Positions 1 through 8,804 are shown, counted from the stretch's first letter. The stretch is 64,000 nt of DNA from Pedobacter lusitanus (GCF_040026395.1 NZ_CP157278.1:2170001-2234000), one strand, 5' to 3'. A program made the numbers and translations. Notes: generated from the letters alone by a model not told the origin.

Positions 1-32
1 TCTGTGATTATAGGTAGTATATAACATCTTTA

Positions 33-611
33 TTAAAATTGTTTGGGTAGTTTACCCTCGCTTGTAAATCTGATAATTTCAGCAATCCGCCGATTTCTTG
101 TCTCCTCTTTTTTGGCAGATAACAGCCAGTAAAAAACAGATTTTTTAGCCGAATTACTGAGGGATGCAAAAAAGACTTCGCAATGGCTGTTTGCTTTCAG
201 CATTAAAGCCAGGTCTTTAGGCATGATAAGCTTTTCGGCAGCATCCAGCGTTTTCCAGGACCCATCTAGTTTTGCCGCTTTGATAGTCTTCAGGCCAGCA
301 TCAGTCATTAACCCAAGTTCGATTAAGTTCTTAACCTTTGCCTTATTGATTTTCGACCAGCCACTTTTAGGTTTTCTTTTCGAAAAAAACTGCATAAACT
401 TCTCTTCGTCAATAGGTAGTTTTTTACTGTCTATCCAACCAAAACAAAGTGCTGTATCTACGGCCTCACTCCAGCAAAGGCCCGGCAACTCCTTTCCTTT
501 AATCTTTTTGTTATAAATCAGCCAGATACCATTGCATTCTGTATGGTTTAAAGCAAGCCATTCACGCCATTGGGTATTGTCTGCCGGATATATCGTTAAT
601 CTGTCTTCCAT
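33..611 (-). CDS. YdeI/OmpD-associated family protein
   Basis: A 192-residue cytoplasmic protein without signal peptide. The N-terminal part (RLTIYPADNTQWREWLALNH, then a CWSEAVDTALCFGWIDS segment near residues 46-62) and the C-terminal WLLSAKKEETRNRRI segment are typical of the YdeI/OmdA family, called bacteriocin-protection or OmpD-associated proteins. The biochemical role of this family is poorly defined. It starts at the ATG at 611 and is transcribed away from the gene at 777. Assignment is from motif recognition only. Confidence 0.75.
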   Translation of the reverse strand: MEDRLTIYPADNTQWREWLALNHTECNGIWLIYNKKIKGKELPGLCWSEAVDTALCFGWIDSKKLPIDEEKFMQFFSKRKPKSGWSKINKAKVKNLIELGLMTDAGLKTIKAAKLDGSWKTLDAAEKLIMPKDLALMLKANSHCEVFFASLSNSAKKSVFYWLLSAKKEETRNRRIAEIIRFTSEGKLPKQF

Positions 612-776
612 ATCTGTTGTCTCAGGTATTTTTGGTAACGGGTGATCTTATTTTTTAGCAAAAGTAAAAGTACCAGTGACAACAGTATGTCAATATGAGC
701 ATAAACCAACGAATTTCTCTTCAGAATGCCGAACTTTATCAGGTTCTTTAATAAATTTATAACATACCAAATCGAT

Positions 777-1283
777 ATGAGAATTAAATTAACCATACTA
801 GCTGTTATGTTATTCACAACAGTTATGGCGCAAAAACAAATTAATCTTACCCCCGAAATTAAAGCAACACTCCCAAAAGGGCTGAATGCATTTGACGATA
901 AGGAAAATAAAGAATCTATAAATAAGATGCTTAGTCATGGAATCTTACCAGAAGCTTATAGATTATCTGTAATTGATTTCGCCTATAAAAAGGACAACAT
1001 TATTGTTAGATTTTTTGTTGGAAAAAGTGAATGGCCTGCTGATTATATGGAGGAAAAAACACCAAAGTATAATAAATTGGACACAAGGCATATCAAAAAC
1101 AATAGTTATTTAATTTTGGATTACCGCACCAAAACAAAGGCTTATTATAAGATCGAAGTAAATGATGTAAAAAGAAAGAATGTTGTTACTATTGAAATCG
1201 AGTACAATGTCTTTGTAAATGAGGAAAAGAAGAAGGCACAGAATTTAATGAATGAATTATTAGAAAGTCTAAAATTCAAATAA
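777..1283 (+). CDS. Exported hypothetical protein
   Basis: About 168 residues when started at the ATG at 777, which gives a clear Sec signal peptide (MRIKLTILAVMLFTTVMA, then Q) ; the longer reading from 726 adds residues that would bury that signal. The mature part is lysine/asparagine rich with no domain I recognise. Probably periplasmic or surface-exposed. It stands alone, divergent from the YdeI-like gene. Confidence 0.6.
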   Translation: MRIKLTILAVMLFTTVMAQKQINLTPEIKATLPKGLNAFDDKENKESINKMLSHGILPEAYRLSVIDFAYKKDNIIVRFFVGKSEWPADYMEEKTPKYNKLDTRHIKNNSYLILDYRTKTKAYYKIEVNDVKRKNVVTIEIEYNVFVNEEKKKAQNLMNELLESLKFK

Positions 1284-1294
1284 GCTTTATTTCA

Positions 1295-2149
1295 TCAAAC
1301 TAATCGCCGCAACATTTCCTCAATTTTCAGTTCTCCTTCAATAGTCTGCGCTCCGTTTTGCATGGCAAGACTCATGATTTCACCTGCTTTGGAGGCAAAT
1401 GCTAACCTGGCCCAGCCATCGTTCTCAGTTTTAAAACCTGATGTAAAACGCTCAGGGGGCAATACAGCCTTCAACGTGTGCACTACGCCCTCCGGTAAGG
1501 AAGCAATATTTTCTGCCAGCCTGGAAACAAATCCATCTATTTCTGAATCTTTTATAGCCCGGTTTATCCAGCCATAACGTTCGGCAGTTTCTGCATCAAA
1601 AAGATCAGAGCCCAAAATAATTTCAAGCACACGCCCGCGAGGCATTTTAGATGACAGATACTGTGTGGCACCGCCTCCAGGAATTATACCCATGAGTGCT
1701 TCGCACTGGGAGATTTTTCCTTTTTCCAGAGATACAAAACTCATATCCGCAGCCGTAACGAATTCAGCACCTCCACCCCGTGCAATGCCTTTTAACTTTA
1801 CGATAGTAACCTGTGGCTGATTTCTGAGCACTTCTCCCAGGTTCTGGAAAATGTTTAACCCTTCAGCTGCCTCATGACCTAATTCATCCAGAACATCCTT
1901 CTCATTAAGAATATTAATATCTACATGTGCAATAAAAAAATCAGGGTTTTTGCTATCAAATACAATCACTTTGATCAAAACATCTTCAGAAAGATCTTTA
2001 AGTAATTGTTGCAGCTCCTTCATCATCTTACCGCTTAAAGCATTTACCGGTGCATTGTCCAAAGAGACAGTGGCTACACTGTTTGATACATTTATGTGTA
2101 AGGTAGTATAGCTTTCACTTTTAAATTCTGTATCTCCAATCTGTGTCAT
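1295..2149 (-). CDS. Enoyl-CoA hydratase/isomerase family protein
   Basis: Crotonase-fold protein of about 284 residues. The oxyanion-hole segments are visible: HVDINILN after a short N-terminal beta region, and the RGGGAEFVTAADMSF and GIIPGGGATQYLS segments typical of the superfamily. Substrate cannot be predicted. I start it at the ATG at 2149 (or 2152) because a TAnnTTTG element on the minus strand (2176-2183) lies upstream of this codon but inside the longer reading. It is divergent from an HxlR-type regulator 86 bp away, which is a plausible controller. Confidence 0.8.
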   Translation of the reverse strand: MTQIGDTEFKSESYTTLHINVSNSVATVSLDNAPVNALSGKMMKELQQLLKDLSEDVLIKVIVFDSKNPDFFIAHVDINILNEKDVLDELGHEAAEGLNIFQNLGEVLRNQPQVTIVKLKGIARGGGAEFVTAADMSFVSLEKGKISQCEALMGIIPGGGATQYLSSKMPRGRVLEIILGSDLFDAETAERYGWINRAIKDSEIDGFVSRLAENIASLPEGVVHTLKAVLPPERFTSGFKTENDGWARLAFASKAGEIMSLAMQNGAQTIEGELKIEEMLRRLV

Positions 2150-2175
2150 CATGAAATTTATGTTTAATTTTGCTT

Positions 2176-2183
2176 CAAATGTA
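2176..2183 (-). promoter_or_regulatory. Putative -7 promoter element of enoyl-CoA hydratase gene
   Basis: Reads TACATTTG on the minus strand, matching the Bacteroidota -7 consensus TAnnTTTG, 26 bp upstream of the chosen start. No good -33 TTTG was found at the expected distance, so this is a tentative call. Confidence 0.4.
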
Positions 2184-2235
2184 GAGCGATAAATCATCAA
2201 TACCGGAAATGCTATCATGCATCATAGCACATACA

Positions 2236-2598
2236 ATGGAAGAAAACAAAATCATCGAACCCTATCTGTGCACTTACAAGAATAAGGAAGATATTAAGTA
2301 TGCCGCAGATGCATTATATGTGCTCAGCGGGAAATGGCGCATGTATGTGATCATTGCTATTTACAATGGTAACCACCGTTACAGGGAAATTGCCAAAAGT
2401 ATATCTGGAATTACTTTCGCCATGCTCTCCAGAGAATTGGAATCAATGGAACTTAATAAACTAGTTATACGAACAGAGGACCCCGATTTTCCTAAGGATG
2501 TAAAGTATACGCTGTCAACCTATTGCCAGTCAATTTACCCGCTTGTTGAAAGCCTGATTGACTGGGGAAAGCAACACAGGAAGGTGATTGCAATTTAG
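2236..2598 (+). CDS. HxlR family transcriptional regulator
   Basis: A 120-residue winged-helix protein. The core follows the HxlR pattern: an N-terminal Cys (LCTYK), LSGKWRMYVIIAIYNGNHRYREIAKSI, then the recognition-helix region ITFAMLSRELESMELNKLV and a C-terminal LIDWGK. Start chosen at the ATG at 2236 because upstream codons extend into the divergent gene's promoter. HxlR proteins often sense reactive electrophiles or quinones through the conserved Cys; the adjacent divergent enoyl-CoA hydratase gene is its likely target (inference). Confidence 0.85.
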   Translation: MEENKIIEPYLCTYKNKEDIKYAADALYVLSGKWRMYVIIAIYNGNHRYREIAKSISGITFAMLSRELESMELNKLVIRTEDPDFPKDVKYTLSTYCQSIYPLVESLIDWGKQHRKVIAI

Positions 2599-2632
2599 TA
2601 TTGGTATTCTCAGAGATGTTTCTTTTTTTAGT

Positions 2633-3223
2633 TCAACTCCGCTTTTCCCAGGAACCATTTTCGTCAAGAATTTTCAAATAACTGTTATATGATTCGTTAA
2701 CATGATAAAGTTGATACAGCTGATCGGTTAGCGCGGTGAGAAAGTCGAAGAAAATTGTAAAGTCATCTTTTGAGTTGTAAAGTCCACCCCATTCATTCAA
2801 TATCCAAATTAATGTTTTGCTCTCGCCAATCGTGATTGAAAATACGAGATTCGGAAAATCGGCATCGGTTTGTTTGTAATAATCATACTGTTTTCCACCT
2901 AACAATGCTATTTCTCGGGCAGGAATCTGGATGGAACGCATGTCCGAATATAAAGCAGAACCGAAACAGGAACTGGTAAAGCCGTCTTCATTTAGTGACA
3001 CAACTTCTGTCGACTGTCTTTCGGAGGCCGCTTTAAAAAACCTGTAAATGGCTGTTAACATTAATGGTAAGGAGATCAGCAATAGCCAGGCCGGAAAAAG
3101 TGGATCCGAAGGTATCACTATTACGATGATTGTTAGTGAAATAGTCAGCAACGCAGCAAAAAACCAAAACAGAATAGTTAAGGTTTTTTTACTGTTATTG
3201 AAACGGAAGCGATAGGTATTCAT
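2633..3223 (-). CDS. Hypothetical membrane protein
   Basis: 196 residues with two predicted membrane helices near residues 14-36 and 43-62, followed by a soluble domain of about 130 residues with no motif I recognise. The PH-like layout (two helices then a beta-rich domain) is common in Bacteroidota proteins annotated as STM3941 or YcxB-like, but I cannot assign it. Confidence 0.6.
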   Translation of the reverse strand: MNTYRFRFNNSKKTLTILFWFFAALLTISLTIIVIVIPSDPLFPAWLLLISLPLMLTAIYRFFKAASERQSTEVVSLNEDGFTSSCFGSALYSDMRSIQIPAREIALLGGKQYDYYKQTDADFPNLVFSITIGESKTLIWILNEWGGLYNSKDDFTIFFDFLTALTDQLYQLYHVNESYNSYLKILDENGSWEKRS

Positions 3224-3349
3224 AAACGATCAATTGTTAAGCATTGAACTTATTTCTGATAGGTATCAAGTCAAAATACAAGATGAGAAAGGTAACAATT
3301 ATTGAGCTTCATTACTCAGAAACGGGCCAATAATACACACTCCTACATG

Positions 3350-3751
3350 CTAAACACCTAATATCCACCTCACATCGAAACTATCAGTTAATTCAATTAG
3401 TTTTTGGTCTTCATCATTATTTACAAAACCGTTCTTTTTATCAGATTCCATTTTCTTAATTAGCTTTTTCCTTTCACTGGTGTTTTTACAGTGCAGAAAA
3501 ATAGAAATATAATTTCCTAATTTTCGTCCTTCATTATGCACCAGGTCCGAACCATGAATAATTATCCTGTCAGAAATCAATGATCCGCTAACAACAGGCA
3601 TTTCAGTATAACCAGATAGTTCTTTTTCAAAAGTTTCAATTTGTAATAATCCACCAAAACAGCTTTGATAGAAACTGAGCGCTTTTTTACAATTCCCTGA
3701 AAAGGTTATAAAGACCGCACTCTTGAATTTATCGTGGTTATACTCAATCAT
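3350..3751 (-). CDS. VOC/PhnB-like glyoxalase-superfamily protein
   Basis: 133 residues. The pattern FSGNCKKALSFYQSCFGG, then YTEMP, then SDRIIIHGSDL, is that of PhnB-like VOC proteins. Metal ligands of classical glyoxalases are not all evident, and the C-terminal part (FVNNDEDQKLIELTDSFDVRW) deviates from the usual ending, so catalytic activity is uncertain. It lies 11 bp downstream of the DoxX-like gene and probably shares its transcript. Confidence 0.7.
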   Translation of the reverse strand: MIEYNHDKFKSAVFITFSGNCKKALSFYQSCFGGLLQIETFEKELSGYTEMPVVSGSLISDRIIIHGSDLVHNEGRKLGNYISIFLHCKNTSERKKLIKKMESDKKNGFVNNDEDQKLIELTDSFDVRWILGV

Positions 3752-3762
3752 AGTTTCATAAA

Positions 3763-4134
3763 TTAAGCAGCAGAAATTTTATCTCTATACAGATAAGAAA
3801 CGGCAAGTATACCAAGTATTACGAGTGGCAGTAGCATAAACCCAATATTTTTATCTACACAGGTATGACTGATGAAAGCAAAGATTAAATTAAAAGTAAG
3901 CCCCGCATAGGCCCATTCCCTTAGCTTAGCCGGCGTTTTAGAATAAGCAATAGTAAAAACGCCGAGTACTTTACAGATGACAAGTGTATAGGCAAAATAA
4001 TCAGGATAGCCCAGAGATTTCGTGCCTGCATTTACATACTCTGGTGCAAATAGCATAGTAGCCAGCGGCATTACGCCCTCCCAAAGTACTATGATACCAG
4101 TTGCCAGCCAGAAAATTATTTTATTCTTTTTCAT
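3763..4134 (-). CDS. DoxX-like membrane protein
   Basis: 123 residues with four hydrophobic segments (near residues 6-26, 48-64, 74-92 and 97-113). The layout and the YPDYFAYTL...KVLGVFTI segment fit small DoxX-like family proteins that commonly accompany SRPBCC/AHSA1 and GlxA-type genes in Bacteroidota. Start chosen at the ATG at 4134. It follows the SRPBCC gene in the same direction. Confidence 0.65.
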   Translation of the reverse strand: MKKNKIIFWLATGIIVLWEGVMPLATMLFAPEYVNAGTKSLGYPDYFAYTLVICKVLGVFTIAYSKTPAKLREWAYAGLTFNLIFAFISHTCVDKNIGFMLLPLVILGILAVSYLYRDKISAA

Positions 4135-4197
4135 TGGAATATAATTGTTTTTTAATGGTGATGAAGCTATCATGATGTTAAAATAATTAGTGTTTGA

Positions 4198-4620
4198 TTA
4201 ATTCGCTGATTCAACATATTTCACAAAGTTGTTCAGGATAGCTTGCCATCCTTGCTTCTGAAATTCAGGGTCATTTTCTGTTTCAGCATCAAATGTGGTT
4301 GTTATAGTGGTTTTACCATCTTGTTCCGCAAACACGGTAACGACCTTTCTTTCGTCACTCAGGGTATACGCAATTTCCTGATGTAATTCAACTTCGTCGT
4401 AAATACCTTCAAAGTCAAAACCGAAACTGCCGTCTTTGGCTTCCATTCTGTGCTTAAACTTACCTCCTACTGTCAGGTTGTTTTCACTGCTTGGGGTATG
4501 CCAGCCTGCGTCTGGAGTATTCCATTGGATAATGTCATCCGGAGTATTCCACGCTTTCCAAACTTTTGCTACGGGAACATTTGCTGTTGCTCCTACTGTA
4601 ATTCTTGTTGCTTGTGCCAT
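4198..4620 (-). CDS. SRPBCC/AHSA1-type lipid-binding-fold protein
   Basis: 140 residues of START-like fold related to the C-terminal domain of activator of Hsp90 ATPase. Typical features: TVGATANVPVAKVWKAWNTPDDIIQWN at the N-terminus and the FQKQGWQAILNNFVKYVE C-terminal helix. Ligand unknown. First gene of a likely three-gene unit (SRPBCC, DoxX-like, VOC) divergent from a GlxA-type regulator; a minus-strand TACCTTTG -7 element lies at 4652-4659. Confidence 0.8.
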   Translation of the reverse strand: MAQATRITVGATANVPVAKVWKAWNTPDDIIQWNTPDAGWHTPSSENNLTVGGKFKHRMEAKDGSFGFDFEGIYDEVELHQEIAYTLSDERKVVTVFAEQDGKTTITTTFDAETENDPEFQKQGWQAILNNFVKYVESAN

Positions 4621-4651
4621 AATTATTTTTCGTTTGTTTAATTTTACTATT

Positions 4652-4704
4652 CAAAGGTACATCGGTTTATAAAATCAGGCCTATTGTGAAAATGACAATT
4701 TTCA
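4652..4704. promoter_or_regulatory. Divergent control region: -7 element and inverted repeat
   Basis: The minus strand carries TACCTTTG (4652-4659), a good -7 match for the SRPBCC gene. At 4687-4704 there is a perfect inverted repeat TGAAAAT-gaca-ATTTTCA, placed between the divergent genes. It is a candidate operator for the GlxA-type regulator, by inference from position only. Confidence 0.4.
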
Positions 4705-4759
4705 GGGTGAATTATGACAAAACTATTTTCGTAGCTTAGTAGCTTAATGGATAATTAAT

Positions 4760-5737
4760 ATGCGAATTTCAGTCTTTGTACCTGAGTATGGGGTAATTGA
4801 AGCCGTTACTCCCCCTTATAGAAGCTTCCATACTGCCAATGAGTTTTTAACCACCTTCGGTAAAAAACCAATTTTTGAGGTAGAATATGTAGGTTTAAAC
4901 AAACATGTGCCGGCGAACAGTGGTGAGTACATGATTAAAACCGATAGATTACTCAAAGATGTTACTGAAACAGACTTGTTGATTATCCCCCCTACATTTG
5001 GCAATACCATTAAAGGAATAGAAGCCAATGCAGAAGCCATACCCTATTTTAAAAAGCTATATAAGAATGGTTCAAGTCTTGCCAGCTTGTGCATTGGTGC
5101 TTTTTTATTGGCTGAGACAGGTTTGCTCAATGGTAAAAAATGCTCTACACACTGGGCTCATATAAATGAATTTAAAGAAAGATATCCAGAGGTGGAGGTA
5201 GAAGATGGAGCTATCATAACAGAATATGATAATATTTACAGTAGTGGCGGAGCAAGTAGTTTATGGAATTTAATCTTATACCTTATTGAAAAGTTTGCTG
5301 ATAGAGAAACAGCGGTTATGATTTCTAAATACTTTGCGCTGGATATTGACAGAGACAGCCAATCTCAATTCGCAATGTTCAAAGGGCAAAGAAACCATGG
5401 TGATGTGGAAATTCAAAAAGTACAGGATCATATCGAAAAAAACTATGAAAATAAGATAACAATAGAATCGCTGGCAACCCTGATTAATATAAGTCGCAGA
5501 ACATTTGAAAGGAGATTTAAAGAAGCTACCAACAATACATCCATAGAGTATATACAAAGAGTAAGAATAGAAGCTGCCAAAAAATCTTTTGAAGCATCAA
5601 GAAAAAATGTATCAGAAATAATGTTTGATGTAGGCTATACGGATACGAAAGCATTCAGAGGTATCTTTAAAAAGATTACAGGACTTACTCCAATTGAGTA
5701 TAGAAATAAATTTGCAAGAGTAACCCATGAAGTATAA
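4760..5737 (+). CDS. GlxA-type transcriptional regulator (DJ-1/PfpI-like domain plus AraC HTH)
   Basis: 325 residues. The N-terminal DJ-1/PfpI-like domain has the nucleophile-elbow segment SLCIGAFLLAETGLLNGK and HWAH; the C-terminal part (about 225-320) is an AraC/XylS double HTH (ITIESLATLINISRRTFERRF ... FDVGYTDTKAFRGIFKKITG). Such regulators sense an unknown small molecule. Divergent from the SRPBCC-DoxX-VOC unit, which it probably controls. A second paralogue-like gene lies at 40741-41715. Confidence 0.85.
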   Translation: MRISVFVPEYGVIEAVTPPYRSFHTANEFLTTFGKKPIFEVEYVGLNKHVPANSGEYMIKTDRLLKDVTETDLLIIPPTFGNTIKGIEANAEAIPYFKKLYKNGSSLASLCIGAFLLAETGLLNGKKCSTHWAHINEFKERYPEVEVEDGAIITEYDNIYSSGGASSLWNLILYLIEKFADRETAVMISKYFALDIDRDSQSQFAMFKGQRNHGDVEIQKVQDHIEKNYENKITIESLATLINISRRTFERRFKEATNNTSIEYIQRVRIEAAKKSFEASRKNVSEIMFDVGYTDTKAFRGIFKKITGLTPIEYRNKFARVTHEV

Positions 5738-5881
5738 CGCTTACAATCACGTACAGATCACTTCAGTTGTCAATAATTTTAAACAGAAGATTCGTCTTTT
5801 TACTCTTTTATAAATCATATATAGAGTCTAACTTTACTATAGTGATAATATATTTTTTATTTACTTTTCAACTCCAGAATT

Positions 5882-6889
5882 ATGCGTTTCCCCTTCCTCT
5901 GCCTGTGTTTTTTTGTTTTATGCTCCTGTCAGCAAAAACCATCCTCAGAAACTCTTGATCAGTATTTTAACTATGGCGATTCCATTGAATCGGCGGGAGT
6001 GAAAATGATCCCTGTCAAAACGCCGGCAGGTGAGTTTAAGGTATGGACGAAGCGCTTCGGTAAAAATCCCAAAATAAAAGTGCTTTTGCTCCACGGAGGA
6101 CCTGCAATGACACATGAGTACATGGAATGTTTTGAGACATTTTTCCAGCGGGAGGGTTTTGAGTTCTATGAGTATGACCAATTGGGTTCTTATTACAGTG
6201 ATCAGCCTAAACAAAAAGAACTATGGACCACAGAAAGGTTCGTAGAAGAAGTAGAGCAGGTGCGCAAGGCAATTGGTGCAGATCAAACCAATTTTTATAT
6301 ACTGGGTAATTCCTGGGGTGGAATACTTGCAATGGAATATGCGCTAAAATATCAGAAAAACTTAAAAGGAGTTGTTGTGGCTAATATGATGGCCAGTGCT
6401 CCTGAATATGGCAAATATGCAAATGATGTATTAGCTAAACAGATGAAACCTGAGGTGCTGACAGAAGTAAGGGCTTTAGAAGCTAAAAAGGATTTTGCTA
6501 ATCCCCGTTATATGGAACTGCTTATCCCTAATTTCTATCATGAACACTTATGCCGTTTAAAAGAATGGCCTGATGCACTTAACCGTTCTTTTAAACATGC
6601 AAATGGTGATATTTATACCTTAATGCAGGGACCAAGCGAATTTGGAATTGGTGGCCTGCTCGCCAATTGGGACATTAAGAACAGGCTAAAGGAAATTGCA
6701 GTTCCTACATTGATGGTAGGTGCCAGATATGATACGATGAATCCAAAAGCCATGGAAGAACAAAGTAAGATGGTTCAGAAAGGGCAATACCTCTATTGCC
6801 CGAACGGAAGTCACCTGGCTATGTGGGATGATCAGAAAGTATTTATGAATGGGGTAATTAAGTTTATTAAAGGGGTTAGCGCTGAGTAA
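5882..6889 (+). CDS. Proline iminopeptidase-family alpha/beta hydrolase, predicted lipoprotein
   Basis: 335 residues. The N-terminus (MRFPFLCLCFFVLCSC) is a lipoprotein signal ending in a lipobox-like LCSC, so it is probably membrane-anchored. The fold shows HGGPAMTHEY (oxyanion HGGP of the S33 family), the nucleophile elbow GNSWGG, and C-terminal GARYDTM (Asp) and GSHLAMWDD (His). The S33 family cleaves N-terminal proline from peptides, but many members have other substrates. Stands alone. Confidence 0.8.
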   Translation: MRFPFLCLCFFVLCSCQQKPSSETLDQYFNYGDSIESAGVKMIPVKTPAGEFKVWTKRFGKNPKIKVLLLHGGPAMTHEYMECFETFFQREGFEFYEYDQLGSYYSDQPKQKELWTTERFVEEVEQVRKAIGADQTNFYILGNSWGGILAMEYALKYQKNLKGVVVANMMASAPEYGKYANDVLAKQMKPEVLTEVRALEAKKDFANPRYMELLIPNFYHEHLCRLKEWPDALNRSFKHANGDIYTLMQGPSEFGIGGLLANWDIKNRLKEIAVPTLMVGARYDTMNPKAMEEQSKMVQKGQYLYCPNGSHLAMWDDQKVFMNGVIKFIKGVSAE

Positions 6890-6961
6890 AACATCGTTTA
6901 TGCTGTTTTGAGGTCTGGTCACAGATCGTTTACTAAAACTGAATCGATGTCGTATCCCGGA

Positions 6962-7080
6962 GAGCCAAATGTATTAGCCGCTTATCTTATCGAAAAGCGG
7001 CTTTTTCACCAGTGGGTCCAACGGGTTGCTTCTCGAACCATTTCCTACCTGATTTATATTTAATCGCTGATTTGGCTCGA
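6962..7080. repeat. Dispersed repeat R1 (terminator hairpin plus tRNA-3'-end-like segment)
   Basis: First of three related elements (others 14475-14582 and 16648-16755). A hairpin AGCCGCTT/AAGCGGCT followed by Ts (6976-7006) is followed by a segment resembling the reverse of a tRNA 3' end (AGTGGG...CTCGAACCAT), then a shared tail with ATTTCCTACCTGATTT. R1 alone is also bounded by a perfect 9 bp inverted repeat GAGCCAAAT (6962-6970) and ATTTGGCTC (7070-7078). The hairpin could terminate the hydrolase gene upstream. Confidence 0.6.
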
Positions 7081-7165
7081 TAAATAACAAAGTTTAATAC
7101 CAATAAAATTACCATAAGAAGAAGGATCGATATTAATTAAGTCTAAGGTACATTCTCCTATTAGA

Positions 7166-7957
7166 TCACACTGTTTTTAAAACACCGCCATCTGCTCTTA
7201 TACTAGCTCCATTTGTAGCTAAAGAAAGTGGACTTGAAAGATATATTGCTAAGTTAGCGATCTCAGCCGGATTGATAAAACGTCCTATTAGTGAATGAGG
7301 ATTTGTCTGTTGCAAAATTCCCATCTTCATCTGCTCAACACTTAAGTTTTGAACATTTGCAAGATACTCAACAGTATTAGCAACCCCATCTGAATAAGTA
7401 GGGCCGCCTAAAATAGTGTTTACAGTCACCTCTGTCCCCTTGGTTAATTTTGATAATCCATTACTAACTGCCATCATTGCTGATTTTGTCATTCCATAAT
7501 GGATCATATTCCCGGGGATATTAATGCCCGATTCACTACTGATAAAAATAACTCTTCCCCAATTATTTTTCAACATCTGTGGAAGTAATTTCCTCGACAG
7601 ACTAACACTGCTCATTACATTGATCTCGAAAATCCTGTACCAGTCTTCATCTGTAAGCGCTGTAAAATCCTTGAGCTCAAATATACCGACATTATTGATC
7701 AGGATGTCTATCTCATCCAACTGATCCAGTAGTCCTGTTACTTGTTCCCTATCTGAAAAATCAGCAGCTATTCCTGAGACAATGGCATCCGGAAACTCTC
7801 TTCTTAGTACTGCCAGCGAATTGTTCAACTTTACCTGATCGCGCCCGTTTATGATAACTTCAACAGCCTCAGCTAACAATTGCTGTGCTATGGCAAATCC
7901 GATTCCCTGAGTAGAGCCGCTTATAAATGCTCTTTTTCCTTTTAAATTTAAGTCCAT
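7166..7957 (-). CDS. SDR family oxidoreductase
   Basis: 263 residues, classical short-chain dehydrogenase. Cofactor motif GSTQGIG at residues 14-20, NNVG at 88-91, catalytic Ser about 140-143, Tyr154 and Lys158 in the YGMTK motif. Substrate unknown. A near-perfect copy of the palindrome found in front of the adjacent TetR gene lies directly upstream (7972-7991), so this is very likely the target of that repressor. Confidence 0.88.
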   Translation of the reverse strand: MDLNLKGKRAFISGSTQGIGFAIAQQLLAEAVEVIINGRDQVKLNNSLAVLRREFPDAIVSGIAADFSDREQVTGLLDQLDEIDILINNVGIFELKDFTALTDEDWYRIFEINVMSSVSLSRKLLPQMLKNNWGRVIFISSESGINIPGNMIHYGMTKSAMMAVSNGLSKLTKGTEVTVNTILGGPTYSDGVANTVEYLANVQNLSVEQMKMGILQQTNPHSLIGRFINPAEIANLAIYLSSPLSLATNGASIRADGGVLKTV

Positions 7958-7971
7958 TCTATTTTTGTTTT

Positions 7972-7991
7972 TTTGTAATGATCAATACAAA
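7972..7991. promoter_or_regulatory. Putative TetR operator upstream of the SDR gene
   Basis: TTTGTAATGATCAATACAAA, a 20 bp inverted repeat with one mismatched pair, 14 bp upstream of the SDR start. It equals the perfect palindrome at 8601-8620 at 19 of 20 positions. Two copies of one palindrome before a TetR gene and its neighbour are strong evidence of an operator pair. Confidence 0.75.
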
Positions 7992-8006
7992 ATTGCCCAA
8001 AAAAAA

Positions 8007-8588
8007 TTAACGAAGTATGTCCAGCTGCATTTCTATTTGCTCACTAAGTACCTTTTGGTCAGGGTAAATTCTTCTAAGTGTATTCAAACCACACCAGAAG
8101 GTTACCAAATATCTTCCCAACACTTGCCCGGATAAGGGATTTCTAAGATTACCTTTAAGCTTCTCCTTTTCAAAAACATCAGTGAACATCTTTTCAACAT
8201 CTTTTAGGATATGGACCGCCTCTGCTTCCAATTCTTCATCCACAAAAGTCATTTCAACAACCGTATTAGCTACGATACAGCCTCTAAGGTTTTCCTCCCT
8301 GGAAGATTTCGCAATGCTCCTGAAAAAATCTTTAATCAACTCCAATGGCGCTCCGCTTATTTCCAATTCCTTTCTGAAATTATTAAATTCTTCCCTACGT
8401 TGTAAGATTGTTGCTTTAAAAATTTCTCTTTTACCACCCTTGAAACTATTATAAAAACTACCGGAACCTATTCCGGTAACCTCTAGCAGATCGCTTAGGG
8501 ATGTTGCAGTATATCCCTTTTCCCAGAATACACTCTGAGCCTTACTAACAAGCTCTTTGTTCTCAAATAGTGTTGGTCTTCCCTTCAT
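8007..8588 (-). CDS. TetR/AcrR family transcriptional repressor
   Basis: 193 residues. N-terminal HTH of TetR type: KAQSVFWEKGYTATSLSDLLEVTGIGSGSFYNSF, then a ligand-binding helical domain (TetR_C-like, with LRGCIVANTVVEM). It lies upstream of the SDR gene in the same direction, and a perfect 20 bp palindrome sits 12 bp before its start, implying autorepression. The inducer is unknown but is probably the substrate of the SDR enzyme or a related compound. Confidence 0.88.
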   Translation of the reverse strand: MKGRPTLFENKELVSKAQSVFWEKGYTATSLSDLLEVTGIGSGSFYNSFKGGKREIFKATILQRREEFNNFRKELEISGAPLELIKDFFRSIAKSSREENLRGCIVANTVVEMTFVDEELEAEAVHILKDVEKMFTDVFEKEKLKGNLRNPLSGQVLGRYLVTFWCGLNTLRRIYPDQKVLSEQIEMQLDILR

Positions 8589-8600
8589 GGTAATTCAATT

Positions 8601-8620
8601 TTTGTATTGATCAATACAAA
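8601..8620. promoter_or_regulatory. Putative TetR autoregulatory operator
   Basis: TTTGTATTGATCAATACAAA is a perfect 20 bp palindrome just upstream of the TetR-family start codon. A one-mismatch copy is at 7972-7991 in front of the SDR gene. Confidence 0.8.
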
Positions 8621-8723
8621 AATAATAAAAACATATTATATTCAAAAATTCCACAAGTGGCAAACTCAGCTCTAAGACTGAAATAAACAAAATGGTAAGC
8701 GAAATAACCTATAAATCGGGGAT

Positions 8724-8804
8724 ATGCAATTGGGTATTTTTACAATCAATGATATCCGCAATGATAGTGGGGCCGAAGTGTCTGCATACAAAAAAATTGA
8801 TTAA
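8724..8804 (+). pseudogene. Remnant of an LLM-class flavin-dependent oxidoreductase (N-terminus only)
   Basis: A 26-codon reading frame encodes MQLGIFTINDIRNDSGAEVS followed by AYKKID and a stop. This resembles the first residues of bacterial luciferase-like monooxygenases (M-x-LGI-x-TF-x-DI ... SAYERI). The rest of the gene is absent. It is likely a fossil left by deletion; the match is short, so confidence is modest. Confidence 0.35.

Noticed and set aside
4450..4672. Plus-strand frames opposite the SRPBCC gene
   Set aside because: They are antisense to a well-supported family protein and have low-complexity, Cys/Ser-rich translations.
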